Of a DNA stretch of 64,000 nt, positions 41,693 through 50,458 are shown in pieces (within the stretch, counting starts at the first letter, position 1; each line of letters begins with the position of its first letter). The notes below the pieces were generated by a model, which had not been told where the DNA came from, did no database searches, and saw nothing but the letters and a program-made list of their open reading frames with translations. Made by a program: the position numbers and the translations under genes. This stretch comes from Streptomyces sp. LUP30 (GTDB taxonomy: Bacteria; Actinomycetota; Actinomycetes; Streptomycetales; Streptomycetaceae), in contig NZ_MJAJ01000025.1 in NCBI RefSeq assembly GCF_001746365.1, positions 1-64,000 on the forward strand, given 5' to 3'.

Positions 41693-42888
41693 CCGCGGCG
41701 GACACGCGGGCCGTCCCCGCCCGGCAGATGTGGCCGCTGTACGCCGCGGGATTCACGACGGCCTTCGGGGCGCACGGCATCGCCGCCAATCTCGGCGGTC
41801 ACTCGGACGACGCCGTCACCTCGCTGCTCGTGCTGGGCGGGTTGCTGGCCCTGTACGACGGCGCCGAGGTCCTGCTCAAACCGGTCTTCGGCGTTCTGGC
41901 CGACCGGATCGGCGCCCGTCCGGTGCTGCTCGGCGGGCTCGCCGCGTTCTCGGCCGCCTCCGCCGTGTACGCGGTGGCGGACGGTCCGGGGTGGTTGTGG
42001 GCGGCCCGCCTGGGCCAGGGTGCGGCGGCCTCCGCGTTCTCCCCGTCCGCCTCCGCCCTGGTGGCCCGGCTCAACCCGGCCGCCAAGCGCGGCCGGGCCT
42101 TCGGCAGTTACGGCTTCTACAAGTCGATCGGCTACACCCTGGGCCCGCTTCTGGGCGGCGTCCTGGTGTGGGCCGGCGGACTGCGCCTGCTGTTCGCGGT
42201 CCTCGCCGCACTCGGCGCGGCCGTCGCCGCCTGGGCCGCACTCGCCGTGCCCGACGTAGCGCCACTGCCCAGAGCCCGCCAGACGGTCCTCGACCTCGCG
42301 CGGCGCCTGGCCCGACCCTCCTTCCTCGCTCCGACGTCGGCCCTGGCCGCGGCGACCGCCGCGCTCTCCGTCGGGGTCGGCTTCCTGCCGGTCTCCGGCC
42401 GGGCAGCCGGCCTCGGTACCGTCGCCACGGGCGCGGCCGTGTCGGTGCTCGCCGCCTGCGCGGCCGTCGTACAACCCAGGGCCGGACGGGCCCTGGACGA
42501 GGGGCGCCTCACTCCCCGGGGCGGCATGGGCGCCGGGTTGCTGATCGCTGCCGTCGGTCTCGCCTGCGCCACGCTGCCCGGTCTGACGGGGGTCCTGGTC
42601 GGGGCCGCCCTGATCGGCTCCGGAACCGGGCTGATCACCCCGCTCGGCTTCGCCGCCCTCGCCGCCTCCACGCCGCCCGAGCGCCTCGGCCAGACCATGG
42701 GCGCCGCCGAACTCGGCCGCGAACTCGGCGACGCGGGCGGCCCCTTGCTCGTCGCCGTGATCGCCTCGTCGACCACCCTCGCGCACGGCTACGCGGCGCT
42801 GGCGGTCCTGCTCGCCGCGGGCTCGGTCCTCGGCCTGGTCCATCGCCGCCCCGGAGCGACACCGCGGACGACCGCACGGGAACGCTGA
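41689..42888 (+). CDS. MFS transporter
   Basis: GTG 41689 overlaps the stop of the small acidic protein. The 399-residue protein has about 12 membrane helices in two halves. The motif-A loop GVLADRIGARPVLLGG lies after helix 2 and the second-half counterpart AGRALDEGRLTPRGG is present. GSYGFYKSIGYTLGPLLGG is the motif-C-like helix 5 of drug:proton antiporters. It is most likely an exporter of small hydrophobic compounds. There is no adjacent complete regulator. Confidence 0.92.
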   Translation: MTAADTRAVPARQMWPLYAAGFTTAFGAHGIAANLGGHSDDAVTSLLVLGGLLALYDGAEVLLKPVFGVLADRIGARPVLLGGLAAFSAASAVYAVADGPGWLWAARLGQGAAASAFSPSASALVARLNPAAKRGRAFGSYGFYKSIGYTLGPLLGGVLVWAGGLRLLFAVLAALGAAVAAWAALAVPDVAPLPRARQTVLDLARRLARPSFLAPTSALAAATAALSVGVGFLPVSGRAAGLGTVATGAAVSVLAACAAVVQPRAGRALDEGRLTPRGGMGAGLLIAAVGLACATLPGLTGVLVGAALIGSGTGLITPLGFAALAASTPPERLGQTMGAAELGRELGDAGGPLLVAVIASSTTLAHGYAALAVLLAAGSVLGLVHRRPGATPRTTARER

Positions 42889-42941
42889 GGCCCGGACACC
42901 CGGCGCCGGACGGCTGTCCCGGCATCGAGTGCCGTCGGACC

Positions 42942-43200
42942 GAGCGGCGCAAGAGCCTCGGCAACGCGACCGCGTCCTGGGGCCTGCTCATGCACCTCGT
43001 GCACCTCGCGCGCCCGCGGGCCGCCGGCGTCGTCCGCGACGAGCACTGCGCACCGGCCGGGGCGTTCGTCACCGCACAGAGGCGCGAGGTCGTGGCCTGG
43101 AGCCGCGAGATCGTCGGCGGCAACGGTATCCCGCCGGACCACGACGTCGCCCGCTTCTTCTCCGAGCCTCCCTCGCGGGTCCTCGCCGGCACCCGGGGCA
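42942..43200 (+). pseudogene. Remnant of an acyl-CoA dehydrogenase C-terminus
   Basis: The frame reads SLGNATASWGLLMHLVHLA, then RDEHCAPAGAFVTAQRREVV, then AWSREIVGGNGIPPDHDVARFF. This is the C-terminal helical bundle of glutaryl-CoA-type acyl-CoA dehydrogenases, where WSREILGGNGIxxDxxVARFxAD is the FAD/substrate signature. The start, beta-domain and last 30 residues (the YEGT region) are missing or degenerate. I see no start codon with a ribosome binding site, so this is a decayed fragment. Confidence 0.62.
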
Positions 43201-43313
43201 CGCGGGACGCTCGGGGATCGCGCACATCGACGGATTCGTCCACGCCTCGGCTGGGCAGGGAACCCAGAGAATGTCATGAGCACGACTGCCTTTCCCCCAC
43301 GAGGAGGTCGATC

Positions 43314-43874
43314 ATGCACGTCCGCACGCTGACCGGCGGCCTGGCCGCTGCCTGTCTGATGTCGTTGGCCCTCACCGGCGGCCAGGCCGCGGCCGCTCCC
43401 CACACGGCGAACGCCCGGGCCGCCGCCCGAGTGGTGACCTATGACGCGGGCGGCTCCGCGGAGTTCCGCAGCGCCGTCGACCGAGGCGCGGCGATCTGGA
43501 ACGAGAGCGTCGACGCCGTCGCACTCCGGCCCGCCGCCTCCGGGCAACGGGCCGACATCCGCGTCCTCGCGGACAACGGCTGGCCGCGCGCCCTGCCCAC
43601 CACCCTGGGCAGGGGCACGGTGTACATCGGACGTCAGGCCGTCGACGAGGGCTACGACACCGTCCGCATCTCCGCGCACGAACTCGGGCACATCCTGGGT
43701 CTGCCGGATCGCAAGCCCGGTCCGTGCTCCAGCCTGATGTCCGGCTCCAGCGCGGGCACCGCCTGCACGAACCCCTACCCGAATGCAGCGGAGAAGGCGG
43801 AGGTCGAGGGGAACTTCGGCGGCGCCCCAGCCGACCGGGCGCCCGCGGCCCGCGCCGAGGCGATCGTGGACTGA
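43314..43874 (+). CDS. Snapalysin-type secreted metalloprotease (M7)
   Basis: ATG 43314 lies 6 bases after GAGGAGG. The 186-residue protein has a signal peptide (1-29, ending AAA-A). The propeptide is very short, and a small zinc protease domain follows with HELGHILGLPD, the HExxHxxGxxD motif whose Asp is the third zinc ligand and marks family M7. A Cys pair follows (PGPCSSLMSGSSAGTACTNPYP). Snapalysins are small extracellular proteases that prefer Tyr or Phe at P1'. The LysR activator gene usually found next to snpA is absent here. Confidence 0.92.
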   Translation: MHVRTLTGGLAAACLMSLALTGGQAAAAPHTANARAAARVVTYDAGGSAEFRSAVDRGAAIWNESVDAVALRPAASGQRADIRVLADNGWPRALPTTLGRGTVYIGRQAVDEGYDTVRISAHELGHILGLPDRKPGPCSSLMSGSSAGTACTNPYPNAAEKAEVEGNFGGAPADRAPAARAEAIVD

Positions 43875-43879
43875 CACCC

Positions 43880-44278
43880 TCACTCGGTCACGGTGTCCGC
43901 ATGACGATGGGCCACCCTCCACTCGCCGTCCTCCCGGCGGTACACCTGGGTGGCCCGCAACGTGTACGTGCGCGGTTCCCCGTCGACGGAGACGGAGGTG
44001 TGCTCGAGGCCTGCGGTGTAGGCCATGGTCCCGGCGACGTCGTACGCCTGCAGTTCGAAGACGTACGACGTGCAGTCGGAGAAGCTCTTCGCCAGGGCGG
44101 TGAAGAGCTTGTCCAGTTCCTGCTGACCGTGGGCGTTGCGCCACGCGCCCAGCACGCTCACCGGCTCGCCACGCGACCAGAGCGCCCGACGGGGCGCCGC
44201 GTCCCCGTCGTGCAGCGCGAGCTCCGCATCGTGCAGGGCGGTCCTGACCCACGCCAGGAAATCGTCGCGGTCGGTCAT
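43880..44278 (-). CDS. SnoaL-like (NTF2-fold) protein
   Basis: ATG 44278 gives 132 residues; the longer open frame upstream is Arg/Pro-rich. The cone-shaped NTF2 pattern is visible: helix DDFLAWVRTALHDAELALHDGD, the W-SRGEPVSVLGA loop, GQQELDKLFTALAKSF, and the closing strands YTLRATQVYRREDGEWRVAHRHADTV. Such proteins (DUF4440/SnoaL_3) are small cyclases, isomerases or binding proteins; no active-site residue can be assigned. It converges on the snapalysin gene with only 5 bases between stops and is divergent from the kinase gene. Confidence 0.87.
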   Translation of the reverse strand: MTDRDDFLAWVRTALHDAELALHDGDAAPRRALWSRGEPVSVLGAWRNAHGQQELDKLFTALAKSFSDCTSYVFELQAYDVAGTMAYTAGLEHTSVSVDGEPRTYTLRATQVYRREDGEWRVAHRHADTVTE

Positions 44279-44468
44279 GCCTTCATCATGCCCGTCGTGA
44301 TCTTCCTGCCGCCACCGCGCCGGGGGAGTCCGGACGCCGCCGGGCTCGAGAGCCGGGGCGTCACACCGGACCGCACCGCAACCGCGGTGGCCGAAAATGT
44401 GTCTCCCCACGCGTGGCACGGTGCTCGGAGGCGAATCCCGGGCCGTTCGGCCGCCTTGGGGGGATGGA

Positions 44469-46121
44469 ATGGACACGTGGGCAGTGCCCGGCTACACCGA
44501 GTCGCTGGAACTCGGGGCAGGGGCGAGCGGACGGGTCGTGCTGGCCGTGCACGAGGAGACCGGTGTTCCCGTCGCGGTCAAGTACCTCAGCGAGTCACTG
44601 CGCACCCGGCCGGGCTTCGTGCACGGGTTCAGGGCGGAGGCGCGGCTCCTCGGCGGACTGGAAAGCTCCTACGTCGCCGAGTTGTACGAGTACGTCGAGA
44701 GCCCGGACGGCGCCGCCATCGTGATGGAGCTGGTGGACGGCGTCTCGTTGCGGACCCTGCTGACCAGGGCGGCCCCGCTCGACCCCGAGGCCGCCCTCGT
44801 GGTCCTCAAGGGATCGCTGCTCGGTCTGGCCGACGCACACCGCGTCGGCGTCGTCCATCGCGACTACAAGCCGGAGAACGTCCTGGTCGTGCCGGACGGA
44901 TCGTCCAGGCTCGTCGACTTCGGGATCGCGGCGGACGTCGGCGCCAGCGCCGGAGCGGCCGGGACCCCCTCCTACATGGCCCCGGAGCAGTGGACCGGCG
45001 CCCCCGCCTCTCCCGCCGCCGACGTGTACGCGGCCACCGCCACGTTCTTCGAGTGTCTGACGGGCCACAGGCCGTACTCGGGCGACAACCTCGCCGAACT
45101 CGCCCTGCAGCACGTCGATGCGCCGATCCCCGCCGCCGAGGCCCCTCAGCCGGTGCGGGACCTGGTACGGCGCGGCCTCGCCAAGGACCCGGCGGAACGG
45201 CCCGCCCACGCCGAGGCGTTCGTCAGGGAACTGGAGGCGGCGGCCGGCGCCGCCTACGGGTCCGACTGGGAAGAGCGCGGCCGCGGGCGGCTCGCCGCGC
45301 TGGTGGCGCTGGTGCCGCTGCTGCTGCCCTCGGCCCGCAGCGCCCCGCGGACCACCACGGACACCGCACGCACGGTCCTGAGCCGCGTACCGGCCCACGG
45401 CGGGGCGCGGTCGTGGCTGCCCGGCCGGCCGGGGATGCTCGTGTCCGGTGCGGCCGTGCTCCTCGGCGTCCTCCTGTCCTACGGTCTCCAGCACGCTCCG
45501 CAGGCGACCCCGCAACAGGCCGTCCAGGCCCTGGCCACCACCAGTGCCCGACCCGCCGTGGATCCGGAAGGGGCCGCCGTTCCGACCGAGTCGGCCCCCT
45601 CCTCTCCCTCCCCGACGGCCACCGCGTCGGCGACCGCGTCACCCGGCCCGTCGGCCTCCGGCACGGCGACCGTCGGCACCGGTGCCGGCGAGCCCTCCGC
45701 GTCGGCCACCACGGCCGCACCCCAGGACACGACAACCGGCGGGCCGACCACGGAGCCCACGCCGACCACGGCGGCCCCGAGCGCGACGCCCGCGCCCGCG
45801 GTCAAGGACGTCGCGGTGACCGACTTCCGGCAGACGGGATCGACGACCGCCACGGCGACCATCGCCGTCACGACGGACGGAACCGGCCCCCTCTCCCTCA
45901 CCGTCTCGTGGTTCACCAGCGACACCGGCAGAGGGCTCGGCGCACAGGACGGCGCGCCCCAGACGTTCCGCCGAAGCGGCGCCACCCAGTACACCCTCAC
46001 CGTCGATCACATCTTCGGCGACGCGGGCTGTTACTGGGCCGTAGGAGCCGCCACCGACCCCGCCTCCGCCGACGGCGGCGGCTCGCAGCAGCTTCTGACC
46101 AGACAGTGTGAGATCCGATGA
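44469..46121 (+). CDS. Membrane Ser/Thr protein kinase with an extracellular C-terminal domain
   Basis: ATG 44469 gives 550 residues. The Hanks-type kinase domain (about 9-260) has the Gly loop LGAGASGRVV, catalytic K38 (VAVKYL), VVHRDYKPENVLV with D132, D150FG and SYMAPEQW; HRDYKPEN replaces the usual HRDLKPEN. A juxtamembrane part and one helix (about 321-340) follow. A Pro/Thr/Ser linker of about 100 residues leads to an extracellular Ig/CARDB-like domain (about 445-550; VTDFRQTGSTTATATIAV, YTLTVDHIFGDAGCYW). It should phosphorylate cytoplasmic proteins in response to an outside ligand or wall stress. The next gene overlaps its stop (ATGA) and encodes a similarly built partner. Confidence 0.94.
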   Translation: MDTWAVPGYTESLELGAGASGRVVLAVHEETGVPVAVKYLSESLRTRPGFVHGFRAEARLLGGLESSYVAELYEYVESPDGAAIVMELVDGVSLRTLLTRAAPLDPEAALVVLKGSLLGLADAHRVGVVHRDYKPENVLVVPDGSSRLVDFGIAADVGASAGAAGTPSYMAPEQWTGAPASPAADVYAATATFFECLTGHRPYSGDNLAELALQHVDAPIPAAEAPQPVRDLVRRGLAKDPAERPAHAEAFVRELEAAAGAAYGSDWEERGRGRLAALVALVPLLLPSARSAPRTTTDTARTVLSRVPAHGGARSWLPGRPGMLVSGAAVLLGVLLSYGLQHAPQATPQQAVQALATTSARPAVDPEGAAVPTESAPSSPSPTATASATASPGPSASGTATVGTGAGEPSASATTAAPQDTTTGGPTTEPTPTTAAPSATPAPAVKDVAVTDFRQTGSTTATATIAVTTDGTGPLSLTVSWFTSDTGRGLGAQDGAPQTFRRSGATQYTLTVDHIFGDAGCYWAVGAATDPASADGGGSQQLLTRQCEIR

Positions 46122-46918
46122 CCGCACCCGACGACCACACCCTCGCCGCCCCCGCCTCCGCCGAGCACCGCGAGCCCACCGGGACGCACCGTCCCGCCGC
46201 ATCGCGCCCGCCGAGCGCCGAACCCGGCCCCGCCGACGCCGAGTACAGCGCCACGGTGCTGGCCAGTCACTGGATCCAGCGACCGTACGAGCCGGACGCC
46301 ACCCTCGTCGAGCCGCCCGCCCCGCAGACCCCGGGAACGCAGACGCGGTCCACGGCGCCGGCACCGACGAAGACGCCTGCACCGATGCGGGCGCCCACCC
46401 GGACGGCCACGCCTGACCGGGTCGAAGGCGCCCTGCTGCGTTTCGGTCCGGGCGTGACCGCGGCCACCGTCGCACGACGTACCGACAGGACGCTGCCCGC
46501 CCTGCCGCCCCCTCCCGCCCCCTCGCGTCGGCGTCCGCGCAGACACGCCCTGCCCGCACTGGTCCTGATCTGCGTCATCGCGCTCCTCGCCTGGCAGCGC
46601 CTCGGGCCGCCGCTCGCAGCGGACGCGGTGCGGGTCGCGGCCCGGCCCACGGTTCTGGGATGCGGTGACACCGCGGACATCGTCGGCCTCGTCGCGACGA
46701 ACGGCCGCCCGGGCACGCTCTCGTACCGCTGGACCCGAAGCGACGGCACGGCCTCGGGCGTGCTGCGGGAAGTGCTGGTCCGTGGCCGCAAGCAGGCACG
46801 CCTGCACCTGCTGTGGACCTTCCAGGGCAAGGGCCACTACGCCGCCCGGGCCGAACTGCACGTCCTGTCCCCCATCGACCGCACGGCCGTCGTCCACCTC
46901 ACATACGACTGCCGCTGA
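46118..46918 (+). CDS. Bitopic membrane partner of the Ser/Thr kinase
   Basis: ATG 46118 overlaps the kinase stop. The 266-residue protein has a cytoplasmic tail of about 140 residues rich in Pro, Thr and Ala, a basic patch RRRPRRH, one membrane helix (about 144-160) and an extracellular domain of about 100 residues with two cysteines (LGCGD and TYDC-R at the end). The outer domain has the same strand logic as the kinase ectodomain (DIVGLVATNGRPGTLSYRWTRSDG ... GHYAARAELHV). I infer that it is a substrate, ligand co-receptor or regulator of the kinase; many tail Thr residues could be phosphorylated. I know no named family. Confidence 0.85.
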   Translation: MTAPDDHTLAAPASAEHREPTGTHRPAASRPPSAEPGPADAEYSATVLASHWIQRPYEPDATLVEPPAPQTPGTQTRSTAPAPTKTPAPMRAPTRTATPDRVEGALLRFGPGVTAATVARRTDRTLPALPPPPAPSRRRPRRHALPALVLICVIALLAWQRLGPPLAADAVRVAARPTVLGCGDTADIVGLVATNGRPGTLSYRWTRSDGTASGVLREVLVRGRKQARLHLLWTFQGKGHYAARAELHVLSPIDRTAVVHLTYDCR

Positions 46919-47083
46919 CCGGCAGTCGAGCTCGCGTCACGGGCGGCCCCCGGTTCGCGTACGGGCGTGGGCGGGGGCGTGAAAGGTTCTGCTCAAGACT
47001 TGTCCAAATGCCGGACGGTTCCGCACGCCGGTGATCGGGTGCTGCACGACAGCTGTATGACCACCCCGGTTTCGGAGGATCTG

Positions 47084-49717
47084 GTGTCAGCACCCACCCG
47101 AAAGAGACGATGGCTCACGATCTGCGCCCTCACCGCCACCGCGGCACTCGTCGCGACGCCCGCAGGCGCCAGACCCGACAGGGGTAAACCCTTCGGCTCG
47201 CGCGCCCTCGCACAACTCGCCGCCCAGCGCACGCAGCTCGCGGAGTCCATGAGTCCCAAGGCGAAGGCCGAGGACGGGGACGACGGCAATGAGGCGGACG
47301 AGATCGCCGAGGGCGCGCAGCAATACGCCGAGGCTCGCACCTCACCCGGCATCGTCGCCCCCGGCGCGTACGGCGCCGCATGGACCGGCCTGCGGAACCT
47401 GCCCCGAACCGGCGGCAACTGGCGCAACGTCACCGACCTGCCGTACGACTCCGACGATCCCCGCTACCGCGACGTCGACTCCAACTCCAGCGGCGGCTCG
47501 GGCAACGTCACCGGCCGCATGGCCGCGATCGCCGCCGACGACGACGGCTACGTCTACGCGGGAAGCGCGGGCGGCGGCGTCTGGCGGTCCCGGCGAGGCG
47601 GCGGGCACTGGACGCCCATCAGCGACACGCTGCCCTCGCAGTCCACGGGCGCGCTCGCCCTCGACGGCTCGGGGCGGCTGTGGCTGGGCACCGGTGAGGC
47701 CACCACCAACGCCGACGCCTACCTCGGCAGCGGCGTCTACGTCCTGTCCGACCCCCGTCACGGCGCTTTCTCCTCCCGCAGCAGGGTCGGCGGCGATGAG
47801 CTGGAGTCCACCACCGTCCACGAGCTGCGCTTCGGCGGCGGCAAGGTGTGGGCCGCCACCAGCGCCGGGGTGTGGAGTCATTCCACGAAGACGCCCAAGG
47901 GCGCCTGGAAGCTGGAGTACGCGCCCCATCCCGACTACCTGCCGGGCGGCGCGAAGGCGAACGACGACTCGGCCGCGTACAAGAACATCGCCAACGACAT
48001 CGCGATCGACCCGAAGGATCCGAGCAAGGTCGTGCTCGCGGTCGGCTGGCGCAGCGGCGACGACTACAACGGCTTCTACACCAAGGTCCACGGCGCCTGG
48101 ACCCGCATCACCGACGGTTTCGGCGACCTGCCGACCGACGCGGACGACGTCGGCAACGTCACCTTCGCCCGCTCCGCCGACGGCTCGCGGTACTACGCCA
48201 TCGACCAGTCGCCCGAACTGACGGCGTCCAACCCGGACAGCGGACTGGAGGGCGTCTACAGCGCCGCCTCGCCGTTCGGCCCCTGGACGAAGATCGCCGA
48301 CTACAAGCAGCTGGCCGCGGACGGCTCGGCGCTGACCACCGCCGGCTACATGCCCGGCGTGCAGGCCTGGTACAACCAGTTCCTGACCGTCGACCCGAGC
48401 GACCCGAAGCACGTGTACGCAGGGCTCGAGGAGGTCTACGAGACGAAGGACGGCGGCGGCACCTGGTCGACCGTGGGCCCGTACTGGAACTTCACCTTCC
48501 CCTGCTGGTCCATCGACCCGGCCAAGCAGACCGGCGACTGCAACCGGACCACCCACTCCGACCAGCACGGCGTCGCGATCGGCCGCTATCACGGCAAGAG
48601 CTTCGTGTACGTCGGCAACGACGGCGGCGTCTACAAACGCCCCGTCAACGGCTCCCAGGACGCCTCCGGCCACGCCACCGACTGGGCATCCCTCAACGAC
48701 GGCACGATCGACACCCTGCAGTACTACTCGGTCGGCGTCGGCAAGGACCTGGACCACGGCGGTTTCTCCGTCACCGGCGGTCTGCAGGACAACGGTCAGT
48801 CCGTCCTGCGCAGCAACGACAAGGTGATGGGCTCCAACTTCGGCGGCGACGGCGGCGACACGCTCACCGACCCGGCCGACGGCTGCGACATCGCGGAGGA
48901 GTACGTCTACCTCGCCGTCCAGGTGACCCAGAACTGCGCCGTGAACGACGGCAGTTGGGTCGCCGATCCGAGCAAGGCCACGTCGTACAACGTCGCCCCC
49001 GCCGACAACGCCACGAGCGAGGCCCGCTTCATCGCGCCGCTCGCCGCCGACCTGAAGAGCAGCTCGACGTGGATCGCCGGCGGCCGGCACGTGTGGGTGC
49101 AGACGCACGGTTACGCCATCCGCAGCGGCGCCGAGTGGAAGAGCGTGTACGACCTGGGCGCCGGCCGGACCGCGACCGCCGTCGCGGCCTCGGGCGGCAA
49201 GGTCTACGCGGCCTGGTGCGGCCCCTGCAACAACCAGGGCTTCGCCCGCGGCATCTCCGTCGGCAACGCGGACGGCACCGGCTGGCACGATGTCACGCTG
49301 CCGGTCGGCGGGGCGGTGCCCAACCGCTACCTCAGCGGTTTCGCCGTCGACCCGAAGAACGCCGACCACGTCTTCCTCGCCGTCAACGGCTTCTCCCGGC
49401 ACTGGACCGAGGGCCCCGGCGCGGGCGTCGGCCACGTCTTCGAGTCCATCGACGGCGGCACCACCTGGAAGGACATCTCGGCGAACCTGCCCGACGTGCC
49501 GACCGACTCCGCGATCGTCACGCCGAACGGCGGCCTCGCCGTCGCCACCGACCTGGGCGTCGTCTACCGCGCGCCCGGCCGCACCAAGTGGCAGCGCGTC
49601 GGCAGCCTCCCGGCGGTCGCCGTGCTCCAGCTCAAGCTGAGCCCCGACGGAAAGACCCTGTACGCGGCCACGCACGGCCGCGGCATCTACACCATCAGGG
49701 TGCGCGACTGCGGCTGA
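47084..49717 (+). CDS. Secreted Vps10/sortilin-like beta-propeller protein
   Basis: GTG 47084 lies 5 bases after GGAGG and opens directly into a signal peptide (RKRRWLTICALTATAALVATPAGA); ATG 47057 is a longer alternative. The 877-residue product is a chain of BNR/sortilin-type propeller blades with Asp-box-like turns (SADGSRYY, TKDGGGTWST, SIDGGTTWKD, SPDGKTLY). The front segment GNVTGRMAAIAADDDGYVYAGSAGGGVWRS is typical of bacterial exo-alpha-sialidase/xyloglucanase-like propellers. No catalytic set of sialidases or GH74 can be assigned. It is extracellular and probably binds or cuts a glycan or protein. A bidirectional hairpin follows. Confidence 0.88.
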   Translation: MSAPTRKRRWLTICALTATAALVATPAGARPDRGKPFGSRALAQLAAQRTQLAESMSPKAKAEDGDDGNEADEIAEGAQQYAEARTSPGIVAPGAYGAAWTGLRNLPRTGGNWRNVTDLPYDSDDPRYRDVDSNSSGGSGNVTGRMAAIAADDDGYVYAGSAGGGVWRSRRGGGHWTPISDTLPSQSTGALALDGSGRLWLGTGEATTNADAYLGSGVYVLSDPRHGAFSSRSRVGGDELESTTVHELRFGGGKVWAATSAGVWSHSTKTPKGAWKLEYAPHPDYLPGGAKANDDSAAYKNIANDIAIDPKDPSKVVLAVGWRSGDDYNGFYTKVHGAWTRITDGFGDLPTDADDVGNVTFARSADGSRYYAIDQSPELTASNPDSGLEGVYSAASPFGPWTKIADYKQLAADGSALTTAGYMPGVQAWYNQFLTVDPSDPKHVYAGLEEVYETKDGGGTWSTVGPYWNFTFPCWSIDPAKQTGDCNRTTHSDQHGVAIGRYHGKSFVYVGNDGGVYKRPVNGSQDASGHATDWASLNDGTIDTLQYYSVGVGKDLDHGGFSVTGGLQDNGQSVLRSNDKVMGSNFGGDGGDTLTDPADGCDIAEEYVYLAVQVTQNCAVNDGSWVADPSKATSYNVAPADNATSEARFIAPLAADLKSSSTWIAGGRHVWVQTHGYAIRSGAEWKSVYDLGAGRTATAVAASGGKVYAAWCGPCNNQGFARGISVGNADGTGWHDVTLPVGGAVPNRYLSGFAVDPKNADHVFLAVNGFSRHWTEGPGAGVGHVFESIDGGTTWKDISANLPDVPTDSAIVTPNGGLAVATDLGVVYRAPGRTKWQRVGSLPAVAVLQLKLSPDGKTLYAATHGRGIYTIRVRDCG

Positions 49718-49736
49718 CGCACACCGCGTGCCGAGG

Positions 49737-49770
49737 AGGGGTGACCCCGTTGTTCTCCGGGGTCACCCCT
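49737..49770. terminator. Bidirectional terminator between convergent genes
   Basis: AGGGGTGACCCC (49737-49748) pairs perfectly with GGGGTCACCCCT (49759-49770); a further G-C pair narrows the loop to 8 bases. The right arm covers the last codons and stop (49763) of the minus-strand lipoprotein gene. Confidence 0.8.
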
Positions 49771-50353
49771 CCCGCGTCTGCGGGGTCACGGTCATGTCGA
49801 GGGTGAACGCGACCCGCGCCGCTCCCGCCACGTCCGGCGCCTTCGCCAGCGTGGTGATCCGGGCGCTGCCGCCGCGGGCGCCCGCGGACCGCAGCGAGGC
49901 GTGCGCGGTGCCGTCGGCGTCCACCCGCCACCCGGACACCAGGACGAGAACGGGCGCGGAACTGCGCACGGCCGTCCACCGCTTGTCATCCTTGCGAGCC
50001 TGGAGCACCAGTGAGACCACGGTCCCGGGCCGCACGCACAGCTGCCGTCGGGGCGCGTCGCCGGGAGCGATGCTCACCTCCGTCCGTCCCGCGACACAGG
50101 CGGCGGCCGGAGCCGAGGACGAGACGGCGGGCGCGGACGGACTCGGCCCCGCCGGGCTCGCGGCGCGGGTGGAGTTCGGGGAGCCGGGCGCGGGCGAGGC
50201 GGGTGAAGCGGAGCTGCTCGTCGGCGCGGTGCGCGGCGGCTCGGTCGAGCGGCTCTCGGCCGCCCCTCCGTCCGAACCCCCGCCGGGCGACGTGCCGCAT
50301 GCGGCCAGGACGACCACCACGGGCACGATCCGTCCTGCGGCCCACCACCGCAT
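49763..50353 (-). CDS. Putative lipoprotein with Ig-like C-terminal domain
   Basis: ATG 50353 follows GGAGGTG by 5 bases. The 196-residue product has a lipoprotein signal (RIVPVVVVLAAC-G), a Ser/Ala/Pro-rich linker (about 25-85), and a beta-rich domain with two cysteines (AACVAGRTEVSIAPGD, RRQLCVRPGTVVSLVL) ending in VAFTLDMTVTP. It should sit on the outer membrane face. The domain has a sandwich-like pattern but no family I can name. Its stop codon lies inside the shared terminator. Confidence 0.82.
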   Translation of the reverse strand: MRWWAAGRIVPVVVVLAACGTSPGGGSDGGAAESRSTEPPRTAPTSSSASPASPAPGSPNSTRAASPAGPSPSAPAVSSSAPAAACVAGRTEVSIAPGDAPRRQLCVRPGTVVSLVLQARKDDKRWTAVRSSAPVLVLVSGWRVDADGTAHASLRSAGARGGSARITTLAKAPDVAGAARVAFTLDMTVTPQTREG

Positions 50354-50458
50354 CTGCCACCTCCCGGTCCACCGGTCCGGCTCCCAGCATGCCCCATCAC
50401 CGTCTCGGGCGACGGAGCGGCGTGGCACCGCGCTCGCGCGGTGCCGTGGCCGCCGGGC

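Noticed and set aside
47342..49675. 777-codon minus-strand frame opposite the propeller protein
   Set aside because: Same GC artefact; no start signal and no recognisable product.
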